A DNA stretch of 64,000 bases, taken from positions 62,001-126,000 of the forward strand of contig JACKAP010000005.1 of assembly GCA_020635015.1 (NCBI GenBank), read 5' to 3'. The notes beneath the pieces were generated by a model. That model was not told the DNA's origin. It saw only the letters and a program-made list of their open reading frames with translations, and did no database searches. Below are positions 44,888 through 53,015 of this stretch, piece by piece (position 1 is the first letter of the stretch; the number at the start of each line of letters is the position of its first letter). This DNA comes from Calditrichia bacterium (GTDB taxonomy: Bacteria; Calditrichota; Calditrichia; RBG-13-44-9; J075). A program made the position numbers and the translations under genes.

Positions 44888-45793
44888 TCACAACAGCCAC
44901 CCGATCGAGAACACTACGCTGTACACAAAGAGCATCTTCCCAGTGTCGGCCAGCACCTGGTTAAGCAGCGGGCTGCCGCTGATCCGGAACACGGTTTTGA
45001 TACTGGGGATCGCCATGAGGAGCACCAGCAGCGTGATCACCGAATAGTGATTTTCCTGATTTTTCCACACCAGCACCACCGGTATCAGGCAGGCGATCAG
45101 GATCGAGACCAGATATTCCGCCCGGGCGAAGCCCACCCCGAAGCGCACCGCCAGGGTGCGTTTACCCGCTTCGCGGTCGGTGGTGATATCGCGCAGGTTA
45201 TTGACCGTCAACAGGGCGGTGGAAATCAATCCCGGCGCCAGACCGGCCATAATCACAGTGCTATTGATCTCCAGCGCCTGAACGTAGTAGGTCCCCCCTA
45301 CCGCCACCGGCCCGAAGAAAATCAGCACAAAAACATCCGCCAGTCCGTTATATCCCAGGGGATAGGGCCCCCCGGTGTAGAGAATCCCGAACAGGATCGA
45401 AGAAAGGCCGATTGCCAGCACCGGCCAGCCGCCCCGCCAGATCAGGTAGAGGCCGACCAGAAAAGCCAGCGCAAACACCAGGATAAACGCCCGCTTCATC
45501 GTCTCCGGCGTCACCCACCCGGCCTGGGTGGCGCGGGTGGGTCCCAGGCGCTCACCGGTATCGGCACCCTGGACATAATCGTAATAATCGTTAGCGAAGT
45601 TGGTACCGATCTGGATCAGCAGCGCGCCCAGCAAAGCCGCCAGCGCCGCCGGCCAGTGGCCCATGCCGTCATGCTGGGCCATGGCGCTGCCCATGATCAC
45701 CGGCGCCGCCGCCGCCCAGAGCGTCTTCGGCCGCAGCGCCAGCCACCAAACCTTCCAGCCGGAGACCATTGCTTTCTCAGGCGCTTTTTTCAT
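44888..45793 (-). CDS. menA: 1,4-dihydroxy-2-naphthoate polyprenyltransferase
   Basis: About 301 residues from ATG 45793, preferred over an in-frame upstream ATG at 45835 because GAGGA lies at a proper distance. An integral membrane UbiA-family prenyltransferase that joins the isoprenoid chain to DHNA. The first Asp-rich motif is NFANDYYDYVQGADT, followed by ERLGPTRA; the second region is NNLRDITTDREAGKRTLAVR. Eight or nine hydrophobic segments can be read. It follows menB by 51 bases on the same strand. This is the membrane step of menaquinone synthesis. Confidence 0.92.
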   Translation of the reverse strand: MKKAPEKAMVSGWKVWWLALRPKTLWAAAAPVIMGSAMAQHDGMGHWPAALAALLGALLIQIGTNFANDYYDYVQGADTGERLGPTRATQAGWVTPETMKRAFILVFALAFLVGLYLIWRGGWPVLAIGLSSILFGILYTGGPYPLGYNGLADVFVLIFFGPVAVGGTYYVQALEINSTVIMAGLAPGLISTALLTVNNLRDITTDREAGKRTLAVRFGVGFARAEYLVSILIACLIPVVLVWKNQENHYSVITLLVLLMAIPSIKTVFRISGSPLLNQVLADTGKMLFVYSVVFSIGWLL

Positions 45794-45844
45794 CAATCCA
45801 TCCTCATTTACCATTGAAAATTGATCATTCCCCATCTACCACTA

Positions 45845-46669
45845 TCAGGGTCTCCGGGTAAACTTCTTAAAGTCCGGCTTGCGCTTTTCCAGAAACGCAT
45901 TCTTCCCTTCCTGGCCTTCTTCGGTCATGTAGAACAGCATGGTGGCGTTCCCCGCCAGTTCCTGCAGCCCGGCCTGACCGTCACAGTCGGCATTGAGGGC
46001 GGCTTTCAGGCAGCGGATAGCGATCGGCGAGTTGGCCAGGATCTCCCGGCACCACTGCACCGTTTCTTCCTCCAATTTGGCGTAAGGCACCACGGTGTTG
46101 ACCAGCCCCATATCCAGCGCCTGCTGCGCGTTGTACTGGCGGCAGAGATACCAGATCTCCCGGGCTTTTTTCTGCCCGACGATCCGCGCCATGTAGCTGG
46201 CGCCGTAACCGCCGTCAAACGAGCCCACCTTCGGCCCGGTCTGGCCGAAGACCGCATTGTCGGCCGCGATGGTCAGGTCGCACATCAGGTGCAGCACGTG
46301 CCCGCCGCCAATCGCATAGCCGGCGACCATCGCAATCACCGGCTTGGGGCAGGTGCGGATCTGGCGCTGGAAATCCAGCACGTTCAGGCGATGCACCCCG
46401 CCGTCATCCACATAGCCGGCTTCCCCGCGCACCCGCTGGTCGCCTCCGGAGCAGAACGCCTTCTCCCCTTCGCCGGTAAGGATCACCACCCCCACCCCGG
46501 GATTATCCCGCGCCTCCCCCAGCGCATGGATCATCTCCCGCACCGTCAAGGGACGGAAGGCATTGCGCACCTCCGGGCGGTTGATGGTTATTTTGGCAAT
46601 GCCTTCTTCGGCGATCTCATATTTGATATCTTCGTAGTCACCTGCTTTGATCCATTGTATTGCATTCAT
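45845..46669 (-). CDS. menB: 1,4-dihydroxy-2-naphthoyl-CoA synthase
   Basis: 274 residues, crotonase fold; closes the naphthoate ring from o-succinylbenzoyl-CoA. Family features are INRPEVRNAFRP, CSGGDQRVRGEAGYVDD (the MenB-specific loop), GYAIGGGHVLHLMCDLTIA, GPKVGSFDGGYGASYMAR and a C-terminal FLEKRKPDFKKFTRRP. Length and motifs are standard. GGAGG lies at a good distance upstream. It is co-directional with menH (25 bases upstream) and menA. Confidence 0.95.
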   Translation of the reverse strand: MNAIQWIKAGDYEDIKYEIAEEGIAKITINRPEVRNAFRPLTVREMIHALGEARDNPGVGVVILTGEGEKAFCSGGDQRVRGEAGYVDDGGVHRLNVLDFQRQIRTCPKPVIAMVAGYAIGGGHVLHLMCDLTIAADNAVFGQTGPKVGSFDGGYGASYMARIVGQKKAREIWYLCRQYNAQQALDMGLVNTVVPYAKLEEETVQWCREILANSPIAIRCLKAALNADCDGQAGLQELAGNATMLFYMTEEGQEGKNAFLEKRKPDFKKFTRRP

Positions 46670-46694
46670 GAGAGTTCCTCCAATTTGTTGTTTT

Positions 46695-47489
46695 TTAGCG
46701 ATCTAAACGAAAGAAATATATTAGCTGTTCCGTAAAAGCCTGCGGGTTTTCAAAATGCACATTATGTCCGCAATCGGCGATAACTGCCATTTCCACCCGG
46801 GGGTTCACCTGTTGCATTTCTTCGGCAATACCGTGGAATTTAACATCTTTTTCTCCAATCACCAAAAGCAGCGGCATTTTGTGGGTTTCCAGACGCTCCC
46901 ACTGCGATGGCTGCACCCCGCTGCCGGCTTCGCGGAGGGATTTTGCCAACGCCACAGGATCGTTATCCAACCGGCGGGCAAGCATGTCGCTGAAACCGGG
47001 ATGGGTCTGCAGCGATTGAAACAGGGGTTGGCGATACCACCCCTGTAGAAACGTCGGGAGATCCTCCCGCAGCAGCTGCTGCGCCAGCCGTTCATCATGC
47101 GCGGCCCGCGCAGCCCGTTCCGCCTCAGTTCTCAACCCCGGCGAGGCCGACTCCAGTGCGGTTTTCGGGAAATAATGCGGATAGTGGAGGGCCAGATAGA
47201 GCCCCAGCCGGCCGCCCATCGAATAGCCGGCGAGGTAACTTTCGCGGATCTGCAGCGAATCCAGCAGCGCGATCAGCGAGCGGGCGGTATTATCCATATC
47301 CCAGGATTGATCGAGCCCGCCGGCACTGCCCCCGTGCCCCGGGAGGTCCGGTACCAGACAAAAACAGCGCTCGCTCAATCCGGAAGCGATCCGGTGCCAG
47401 TCGCGCCGGCTTCCCATAAAACCGTGCAGGAACAATATCACCGGCTGCTGAGAACGAGGGCCGTATGTCGAATAATTCAGTTTGATCAT
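46695..47489 (-). CDS. menH: MenH-like alpha/beta hydrolase (SHCHC synthase)
   Basis: 264 residues from ATG 47489 (an in-frame TTG at 47519 is less likely). The nucleophile motif is GYSMGGRL; LFLHGFMGSRRDW is the oxyanion strand, VPDLPGHG follows, and the terminal DCGHNVHFENPQAF carries the catalytic His. These match MenH, which eliminates pyruvate from SEPHCHC. Position between bioY and menB supports the call. MenH resembles many hydrolases, so the symbol rests partly on context. MenD and MenF are not in this window. Confidence 0.85.
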   Translation of the reverse strand: MIKLNYSTYGPRSQQPVILFLHGFMGSRRDWHRIASGLSERCFCLVPDLPGHGGSAGGLDQSWDMDNTARSLIALLDSLQIRESYLAGYSMGGRLGLYLALHYPHYFPKTALESASPGLRTEAERAARAAHDERLAQQLLREDLPTFLQGWYRQPLFQSLQTHPGFSDMLARRLDNDPVALAKSLREAGSGVQPSQWERLETHKMPLLLVIGEKDVKFHGIAEEMQQVNPRVEMAVIADCGHNVHFENPQAFTEQLIYFFRLDR

Positions 47490-47528
47490 GTCAGCATTCC
47501 GCTTGTTGCGGGAAATCAAAGTTTCAGG

Positions 47529-48119
47529 TTACACAAACTGCTTTCTTGCCAGTTGATAAAGATATGCCGTCAGGATAATTTTTGCCAGATCGAAGGGCAG
47601 GTATTTTATCCAGCCATAATAGAATGCTTCTCCCCAGCTTAAACTCCCCAGGGCGGCGTACAGCCAATGGAACCCGCACAGAAAAAGCACCAGCGAGCCC
47701 AGTTCCGCCGAGAGCATGCTTCCCCAAAACGAATTCCAGCGAGCGGAAGCATAGCCGCAAACGGCGGCAACCAGGGGGAAAGCCAGCAGATAGCCGCTGG
47801 AAACCCGGCCGGTCAGATAGGCAAACCCGCTCCCTTCTCCGGCAGTAACCGGCCAGAACAGCCCGGCCGCCAGGTAAAACAGTTGGGCCAGCGCCCCGCG
47901 CCCTGCCCCCAGAAAGAGCCCGCTGCCATAGACGAAGACGGTCTGGAGTGTAAACGGCACCTCCTCCCACAGCGGCAAGTTGATCTTGGCGCCGGCGGCC
48001 GTGAGCAAAGCAAATCCGGCAATGGCAGCCAGTTGAAATGGCCATGGTAAATCGCCGTTGCGCAGACGGTCGAGCGGCGCGGGGGGAGCAGTGAGGATAG
48101 CGGGGGAGTTCGCAGGCAT
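47529..48119 (-). CDS. bioY: Biotin transporter substrate-binding component
   Basis: 196 residues with six hydrophobic segments. BioY features include AKINLPLWEEVPFTLQTVFVY, LGAGRGALAQLFYLAAGL, FAYLTGRVSSGYLLAFPL and a final YGWIKYLPFDLAKI. BioY is the S-component of ECF biotin uptake and can also work alone. No EcfA/EcfT genes are adjacent. It is 39 bases upstream of menH and apparently in the same transcription unit, although biotin has no direct role in menaquinone synthesis. It could serve the biotin-dependent carboxylase at 24503-29899. Confidence 0.9.
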   Translation of the reverse strand: MPANSPAILTAPPAPLDRLRNGDLPWPFQLAAIAGFALLTAAGAKINLPLWEEVPFTLQTVFVYGSGLFLGAGRGALAQLFYLAAGLFWPVTAGEGSGFAYLTGRVSSGYLLAFPLVAAVCGYASARWNSFWGSMLSAELGSLVLFLCGFHWLYAALGSLSWGEAFYYGWIKYLPFDLAKIILTAYLYQLARKQFV

Positions 48120-48140
48120 CGGGTTATAAAAGGCGGTTTA

Positions 48141-48210
48141 GAGATTTTGAGTGCTGTTTCTTTTGTGGCCGCACTTTGAAAAGTGCGGCCACAAAAGACA
48201 ACGGCTCATT
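48141..48210. repeat. Family C palindromic repeat, copy 3
   Basis: The hairpin CTTTTGTGGCCGCACTTT is mirrored to 48197 with a 2-base loop, flanked by TTTTGAGTGCTGTTT. Copy 2, read in the same sense, has TTTGAGCGTTTTCT at this place. The stem differs from copies 1 and 2 at several positions, each change matched on the opposite arm. Confidence 0.75.
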
Positions 48211-48230
48211 CAGCGACCTATAGACAACTA

Positions 48231-48265
48231 AAAAAAACGGGATATCCGCAATGGAATCCCGTTTT
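48231..48265 (-). terminator. Intrinsic terminator of the rimP-pnp operon
   Basis: AAAACGGGAT (48234-48243) is mirrored at 48256-48265 with a 12-base loop. On the minus strand the hairpin is followed by a run of T. It starts about 27 bases after the pnp stop. Confidence 0.85.
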
Positions 48266-48291
48266 CTGATCGATTAATTTTGTCAACCAAA

Positions 48292-50385
48292 TTAGTCTTT
48301 CTTCTTCTGGCGCAGGAGGTATTCCTTCCGGCTGAGGTTGTAGCGCCCTTCACGGTCGACTTTTTTGAGCACCACGTGAAGTTTGTCGCCAAGATTAACC
48401 ACATCGGTTACCTTGCCGACCCGGCCTTCGCTCAGTTCGGAAATATGCACCAGCCCTTCTTTGCCCGGCAAAAATTCGACAAAAGCGCCGAAATCCATAA
48501 TCTTTTTCACCACCGCTTCATAGATGGTGCCGGGTTCGGGTTCTACCACCAGGCTCAGCACAATTTCGCGGGCCTGCTCCGCAGAATTGACATCCACAGA
48601 AGAAATCACCACCAGACCGCTATCGTCGATATCGATCTTAGCGCCGGTCTTCTCGATGATACTGCGGATCATCTTGCCGCTCGGCCCAATCACCGTGCCG
48701 ATCTTATCCACCGGCACCATGCAGGTGAGGATACGCGGAGCATAGCGGGAGATTTCCGCCCGGGGCCGGGGAAGGGTTTCTTCCATCACGTCGAGAATTT
48801 TCATCCGGGCAGTGCGTGCTTTCCCCAGGGCTTCTTCCATAATCTCGAAAGTCAACCCACCGATCTTAATATCCATCTGGAAAGCAGTGATGCCATCACG
48901 GGTACCGGCCACCTTGAAGTCCATATCGCCGAGGTGGTCTTCATCGCCGAGAATATCGGTCAACACCCGCACTTCCGATCCTTCCATGATCAGTCCCATG
49001 GCAATACCGGCCACGTGGCACTTGATCGGCACCCCGGCATCCATCAGGCTGAGAGAGCCGGAGCAGACCGTTGCCATCGAGGAGGAGCCATTGGACTCGA
49101 GAATTTCCGATACGATACGGATGGTATAGGGGAAGCTCTCATCCACCGGCAGCACCGGCATCAGAGCCCGCTCTGCGAGATCGCCGTGGCCGACCTCGCG
49201 CCGGCTGGTGCCGCGGAACGGTTTCACCTCACCGACGCTGAATCCGGGGAAATTATAGTGCAGCATGTAGCTTTTTTTCGATTCCCCTTCCAGGGCGTCG
49301 ATAATCTGTTCGTCATTCTTGGTGCCCAGGGTGGTAGAACCCAGGCTCTGCGTCTGGCCGCGGGTAAACAGGGCGGAACCGTGGGCCCGGGGCAGGAACG
49401 ATACTTCACAGGTAATGTCGCGGATGTTATCCATGCCACGGCCGTCCAGACGCACACCCTGGTTAAGGATCATCGCGCGGACTTCACGTTTTTCGATCTT
49501 CTCCATGATCGCTTTGACCTGTGCGCCCTGCTCGGCATAATCTTCCCCGAGATGTTCCATCACCGCATCCCGCACCTGGGAAATCGCTTCCCGGCGGGTT
49601 TTCTTCTCCTGGATCTGGATCGCTTCCTTAATTTTCGGAAGGGCGAACGCTTCGACCTTTTCATCCAGGCCTTCAACCTGCTCGGCTTCGGGCATTTCCC
49701 ATTTCTGCACCGGGATCTCGCGGATCAATTCCTGCTGCAGCTCGATGATCTCACGAATCGCCTGATGACCGAAGCGCAGGGCCTCGAGCATCTCCGTTTC
49801 GCTGATCTCCTCCGACTGCCCTTCCACCATCATGATCGAATCATAGGTGCCGGAAACGATCAGGTTAATCTGGCTTTCCTCCAGCTGCGGGAGCGTGGGA
49901 TTGAGGACCAGCTGATCATCGATTTTACCCACCCGCACCGAAGCGATCGGTCCGTTAAAGGGTATTTCGGAGATGCTCAATGCGGCGGAAGCGCCAATGC
50001 CGCCCAGCACGTCGGCAGGGTTTTCTTTGTCGCTGGAGATCACGTAAATGATCACCTGGGTTTCATTGCGGTAATTGTCGGGGAACAACGGGCGGATGGG
50101 GCGGTCGATCAGGCGGGCGCTGAGGATTTCCGGGGTGCCGGGACGGCCCTCTCGTTTAAAAAAGCCTCCCGGTATTTTACCGGCAGCATAGGTCTTTTCC
50201 TGATATTCTACCGACAGCGGCATGAAATCGATGCCTTCTCGCGGGTTTCTGTCACCATTTGCTACGGCCAGCACCATCGTATCACCATAGCGGACCACTA
50301 CTGCTCCGCTTGCCTGCCGTGCAACTCTTCCGGTTTCAATTGACAGCATACGGCCGCCAATTTCCTTCTCTTTCTTTACAATCAT
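48292..50385 (-). CDS. pnp: Polyribonucleotide nucleotidyltransferase
   Basis: 697 residues; phosphorolytic 3'-5' exoribonuclease of RNA turnover. Order: first RNase PH-like domain (1-140), helical linker, second RNase PH domain (about 310-540; GTSRREVGHGDLAERAL), KH domain (VIGPSGKMIRSIIEKTGAKI) and S1 domain (FGAFVEFLPGKEGLVHISEL). Length is typical. The start follows GAGGA and comes 20 bases after rpsO, the usual rpsO-pnp pair. It is the last gene of the long operon and is followed by a strong terminator. Confidence 0.97.
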   Translation of the reverse strand: MIVKKEKEIGGRMLSIETGRVARQASGAVVVRYGDTMVLAVANGDRNPREGIDFMPLSVEYQEKTYAAGKIPGGFFKREGRPGTPEILSARLIDRPIRPLFPDNYRNETQVIIYVISSDKENPADVLGGIGASAALSISEIPFNGPIASVRVGKIDDQLVLNPTLPQLEESQINLIVSGTYDSIMMVEGQSEEISETEMLEALRFGHQAIREIIELQQELIREIPVQKWEMPEAEQVEGLDEKVEAFALPKIKEAIQIQEKKTRREAISQVRDAVMEHLGEDYAEQGAQVKAIMEKIEKREVRAMILNQGVRLDGRGMDNIRDITCEVSFLPRAHGSALFTRGQTQSLGSTTLGTKNDEQIIDALEGESKKSYMLHYNFPGFSVGEVKPFRGTSRREVGHGDLAERALMPVLPVDESFPYTIRIVSEILESNGSSSMATVCSGSLSLMDAGVPIKCHVAGIAMGLIMEGSEVRVLTDILGDEDHLGDMDFKVAGTRDGITAFQMDIKIGGLTFEIMEEALGKARTARMKILDVMEETLPRPRAEISRYAPRILTCMVPVDKIGTVIGPSGKMIRSIIEKTGAKIDIDDSGLVVISSVDVNSAEQAREIVLSLVVEPEPGTIYEAVVKKIMDFGAFVEFLPGKEGLVHISELSEGRVGKVTDVVNLGDKLHVVLKKVDREGRYNLSRKEYLLRQKKKD

Positions 50386-50404
50386 TCTTTCCTCGATCTT
50401 CTGA

Positions 50405-50674
50405 TTATCGTCTTAATCCCAATTCCTTGATCAACTCACGATAGCGGTTAATGTCTTTTTTGGCCAGGTAATTCAGCAGTCTTCTGCGTTGACCAACCAG
50501 CTTCAAGAGGCCGCGACGGGAATGATGGTCGTCGCTGTGGGTCTTGAGATGCTCGGTCATGTACAGAATACGATGGCTAATCAGCGCCACCTGCACTTCC
50601 GTGCTGCCGGTATCATTTTCATCCTTGCCAAATTTTTTAACTAATGCAAGTTTTTCTGCATTGGTGAAAGCCAT
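50405..50674 (-). CDS. rpsO: 30S ribosomal protein S15
   Basis: 89 residues, full length. Contains the hallmark DTGSTEVQVALISHRI, HSRRGLLKLVGQRRRLLNYL and a C-terminal YRELIKELGLRR. It binds 16S rRNA and nucleates assembly of the platform. GGAGGAAAACC precedes the ATG. In many bacteria S15 represses its own mRNA through a leader structure; no such fold was identified in the short 17-base spacer after ribF. Confidence 0.97.
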   Translation of the reverse strand: MAFTNAEKLALVKKFGKDENDTGSTEVQVALISHRILYMTEHLKTHSDDHHSRRGLLKLVGQRRRLLNYLAKKDINRYRELIKELGLRR

Positions 50675-50691
50675 GGTTTTCCTCCATTAAC

Positions 50692-51606
50692 TTATATGAA
50701 TTCGCACATCTGTTTGTCTTTTTTCAACTGGGCCCGCAGTTCTTCAATCCCGGAAAACTTCTTCTCCGGCCGCAGGAATTTCTTAAAACGCACCTTCAGT
50801 TTCTTCTCATAAAGAGAATCGTTGAAGTTAAAAAGGTGAGCTTCTAATGTCAAGTAATCAAAATCAAAGGTCGGGCGAATGCCAATGTTCATCATCCCGC
50901 CATAGGACTGTTGATCCACCTCTACATCCACGGCATAAACGCCTCTACCCGGAACCTGTTTATCGGCCTCGCTCAGTTCCAGATTGGCGGTGGGAAATCC
51001 GATCTGCTTACCCCGACCGTCGCCGGGTTTCACGATGCCTTCGATGCAGTAGCGGCGCCCCATAAACCGTGCGGCTTTCGCCACATCCCCTGTCTCCAGC
51101 AACTGCCGGATATAGGTGCTGCTGACAGCTTCCCCACCATTGACCAACTGAGGCACCTGGTGTACCGTAAAGCCGTGCCGGCGGCCCAACTGCTGCAGCG
51201 CTTCGAAGCCCCCTTCGCGGTTGCGCCCGAAATGATGATCGTAGCCGACCACCATCTCCCGCACCGTCAGTTTATCCACCAGCACCGAAGTGACAAACGC
51301 TTCCGAGGAGAGGGCGGCGAATTCCCGGCTGAAGGGGATCACCACCACCTGGTCAATTCCGGCATCGGCAAAGATATCCAATTTTTCCGCAGTTGTGGTG
51401 AGGATGGTCACCGGCCCCTTACCCAGCACTTTCCGGGGATGGGGATCGAAGGTCACGATCGTGCTCTGCCGCGAATGATTGGCAGCAAAATCTTTGACTT
51501 GCTGAATAATGGCCTGATGTCCCAGGTGCACTCCGTCAAACGTGCCGACCGTGACCACGCTGGCGCCCACCGACCGGATATCCGCTATCGCCCGAAAGAT
51601 CTGCAT
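50692..51606 (-). CDS. ribF: Bifunctional riboflavin kinase/FAD synthetase
   Basis: 304 residues from ATG 51606, which shares its A with the truB stop (TGATG), a coupled start. An in-frame extension to 51780 lies inside truB in another frame and is not used. The N-terminal nucleotidyltransferase has GTFDGVHLGHQAII and TFDPHPRKVL. The C-terminal riboflavin kinase has GRRYCIEGIVKPGDGRGKQ, GFPTANL and LEAHLFNFNDSLY. It makes FMN and FAD, which the nearby GMC and acyl-CoA dehydrogenase enzymes would use. Confidence 0.95.
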   Translation of the reverse strand: MQIFRAIADIRSVGASVVTVGTFDGVHLGHQAIIQQVKDFAANHSRQSTIVTFDPHPRKVLGKGPVTILTTTAEKLDIFADAGIDQVVVIPFSREFAALSSEAFVTSVLVDKLTVREMVVGYDHHFGRNREGGFEALQQLGRRHGFTVHQVPQLVNGGEAVSSTYIRQLLETGDVAKAARFMGRRYCIEGIVKPGDGRGKQIGFPTANLELSEADKQVPGRGVYAVDVEVDQQSYGGMMNIGIRPTFDFDYLTLEAHLFNFNDSLYEKKLKVRFKKFLRPEKKFSGIEELRAQLKKDKQMCEFI

Positions 51607-52298
51607 CACTGGCTTACTTCCGTCGATTTCATCGCTGCCTGCACCGCTTCGATGGTCATTGCGTCGGCCAGATGGTAGTCGCCTACCCGAGTGCGCACCA
51701 GGGTGTTGACATATCCGGCAGTGCCCAGCTTGCGGGCGATATCCCGGGCCAGGGTGCGGATGTAGGTTCCCTTTCCACAAACCACCCGGATGCTCAGGCG
51801 GTCTTTTTCCAGGGAAAGGCGTTCGATCTCGTCGATCTCAACCTGTTTATACAGCCGGGGCACTTCCTTTCCGGCGCGCGCCAGTTTATAGAGGCGCTTC
51901 CCCTGATGTTTGGCGGCTGAATAAGCCGGTATCTCCTGCTCGATGCGCCCAATAAAACTCTGCAGGGCAGCGTCCACACCGGCAATGTCCAGCTCGGGAA
52001 CGGCAGCTTCGGCAATCACCTTCCCGGTAACATCCATGGTGTCCCGTTCCTGTCCCAACACAATCTCCGCCCGGTACTCCTTGTCCAAATTCATCAGGGA
52101 AGCTGATTTTTTGGTGGCCGGCCCCAGGCAGATTAGCAGCACCCCGGTAGCAAACGGATCCAGGGTGCCGGCATGTCCTACTTTCTTGATACCGGTCAAA
52201 CGCCGGATCTTATTGACCACATCGAAAGAGGTCCAGTCGGCCGGTTTATGAACGGCAAGAATTTTACCTTCAGTCGGTGAATAAAAACTAGATCTCAT
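51606..52298 (-). CDS. truB: tRNA pseudouridine-55 synthase
   Basis: 230 residues. Catalytic D47 sits in GHAGTLDPFATGVL. KPADWTSFDVVNKIRR and the RVVCGKGTYIRTLARDI segment are family signatures. Modifies U55 in the T-loop of tRNA. It ends after SEVSQ without a long PUA domain, a short but normal bacterial form. The start overlaps the end of rbfA by 11 bases. Confidence 0.95.
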   Translation of the reverse strand: MRSSFYSPTEGKILAVHKPADWTSFDVVNKIRRLTGIKKVGHAGTLDPFATGVLLICLGPATKKSASLMNLDKEYRAEIVLGQERDTMDVTGKVIAEAAVPELDIAGVDAALQSFIGRIEQEIPAYSAAKHQGKRLYKLARAGKEVPRLYKQVEIDEIERLSLEKDRLSIRVVCGKGTYIRTLARDIARKLGTAGYVNTLVRTRVGDYHLADAMTIEAVQAAMKSTEVSQ

Positions 52299-52647
52299 CG
52301 TCTTCTTTATTCATATCATCCAGCAGCCGCCCAATCTGGCGGGCATATTCCTGAGTATCATCCACAAAAAAACGCAGCTCGGGCAAAAAACGCATCTTTA
52401 ATTCCGGTGCAATCTCGTTGCGGATAAAATTTTTGGCCCGTTCCAGGGCGTTGAGCGATTTTTTCGCCACCGCCGCATCGCCGAAGGCGGTAAAGTAAAT
52501 CGAAGCAATTCTGAGATCCGGGCTCATTTTCACATGCGTAATGGTGACAAAGCCTTTATCGGGATCATTTACTTTTCGATCGATCACCACGCTAACCAAT
52601 TTCTTGACACGGTCGGCGACTTTCTTTTGACGAACAGATTCTGCCAT
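52288..52647 (-). CDS. rbfA: 30S ribosome-binding factor A
   Basis: 119 residues, KH-type fold. Features are VADRVKKLVSVVIDRKVNDP, FVTITHVKMSPDLRIASIYF and the C-terminal LPELRFFVDDTQEYARQIGRLLD. Assists late 30S maturation. GGAAGGAT precedes the ATG. The 11-base overlap with truB and the rbfA-truB-ribF order are widely conserved. Confidence 0.95.
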   Translation of the reverse strand: MAESVRQKKVADRVKKLVSVVIDRKVNDPDKGFVTITHVKMSPDLRIASIYFTAFGDAAVAKKSLNALERAKNFIRNEIAPELKMRFLPELRFFVDDTQEYARQIGRLLDDMNKEDDEI

Positions 52648-52706
52648 GGTGTATCCTTCCGTTTTCCGGGGTACCCGAAGGTTTCCGGACGTGCATCCGC
52701 CGCCTT

Positions 52707-52988
52707 TTACAGATATTCGATCTGGTGATCCACGATTTCCGCGGAATCCAGGTCATCCAGGATCTTGAAAATCGTGTTGATATTCTTGTCGAGATATTCA
52801 TAGTCACTGCCCACCTGGGCAATCCCCAGCCGGGCGCGCTGCCATTTATCCTGAAAATCGACTTCTGCAATCGAAATATTGAACTTATGGGCCAGGCGGT
52901 CTTTGATCTTGCGGATCACCATCCGCTTGTCTTTCAAAGAAAACGCGCCGGGCAGGTAGAGATCAACAGTCAATACGGCGACAATCAT
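52707..52988 (-). CDS. DUF503 family protein (YlxP-like)
   Basis: 93 residues: MIVAVLTVDLYLPGAFSLKDKRMVIRKIKDRL at the N-terminus (each half of this well-known start is characteristic), FNISIAEVDFQDKWQRARLG, then a helix to the end. Members commonly sit between infB and rbfA, as here, and are thought to assist ribosome function, but no activity is firmly established. The ribosome site is weak. Downstream lies rbfA after 59 bases. Confidence 0.88.
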   Translation of the reverse strand: MIVAVLTVDLYLPGAFSLKDKRMVIRKIKDRLAHKFNISIAEVDFQDKWQRARLGIAQVGSDYEYLDKNINTIFKILDDLDSAEIVDHQIEYL

Positions 52989-53015
52989 TTTTTCTAATCC
53001 GTGTGATGCCTTCGC

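Noticed and set aside
51607..51780. N-terminal extension of RibF
   Set aside because: It lies inside truB in another frame, is Gly/His/Arg-rich without family similarity, and the TGATG overlap at 51606 gives a standard coupled start.
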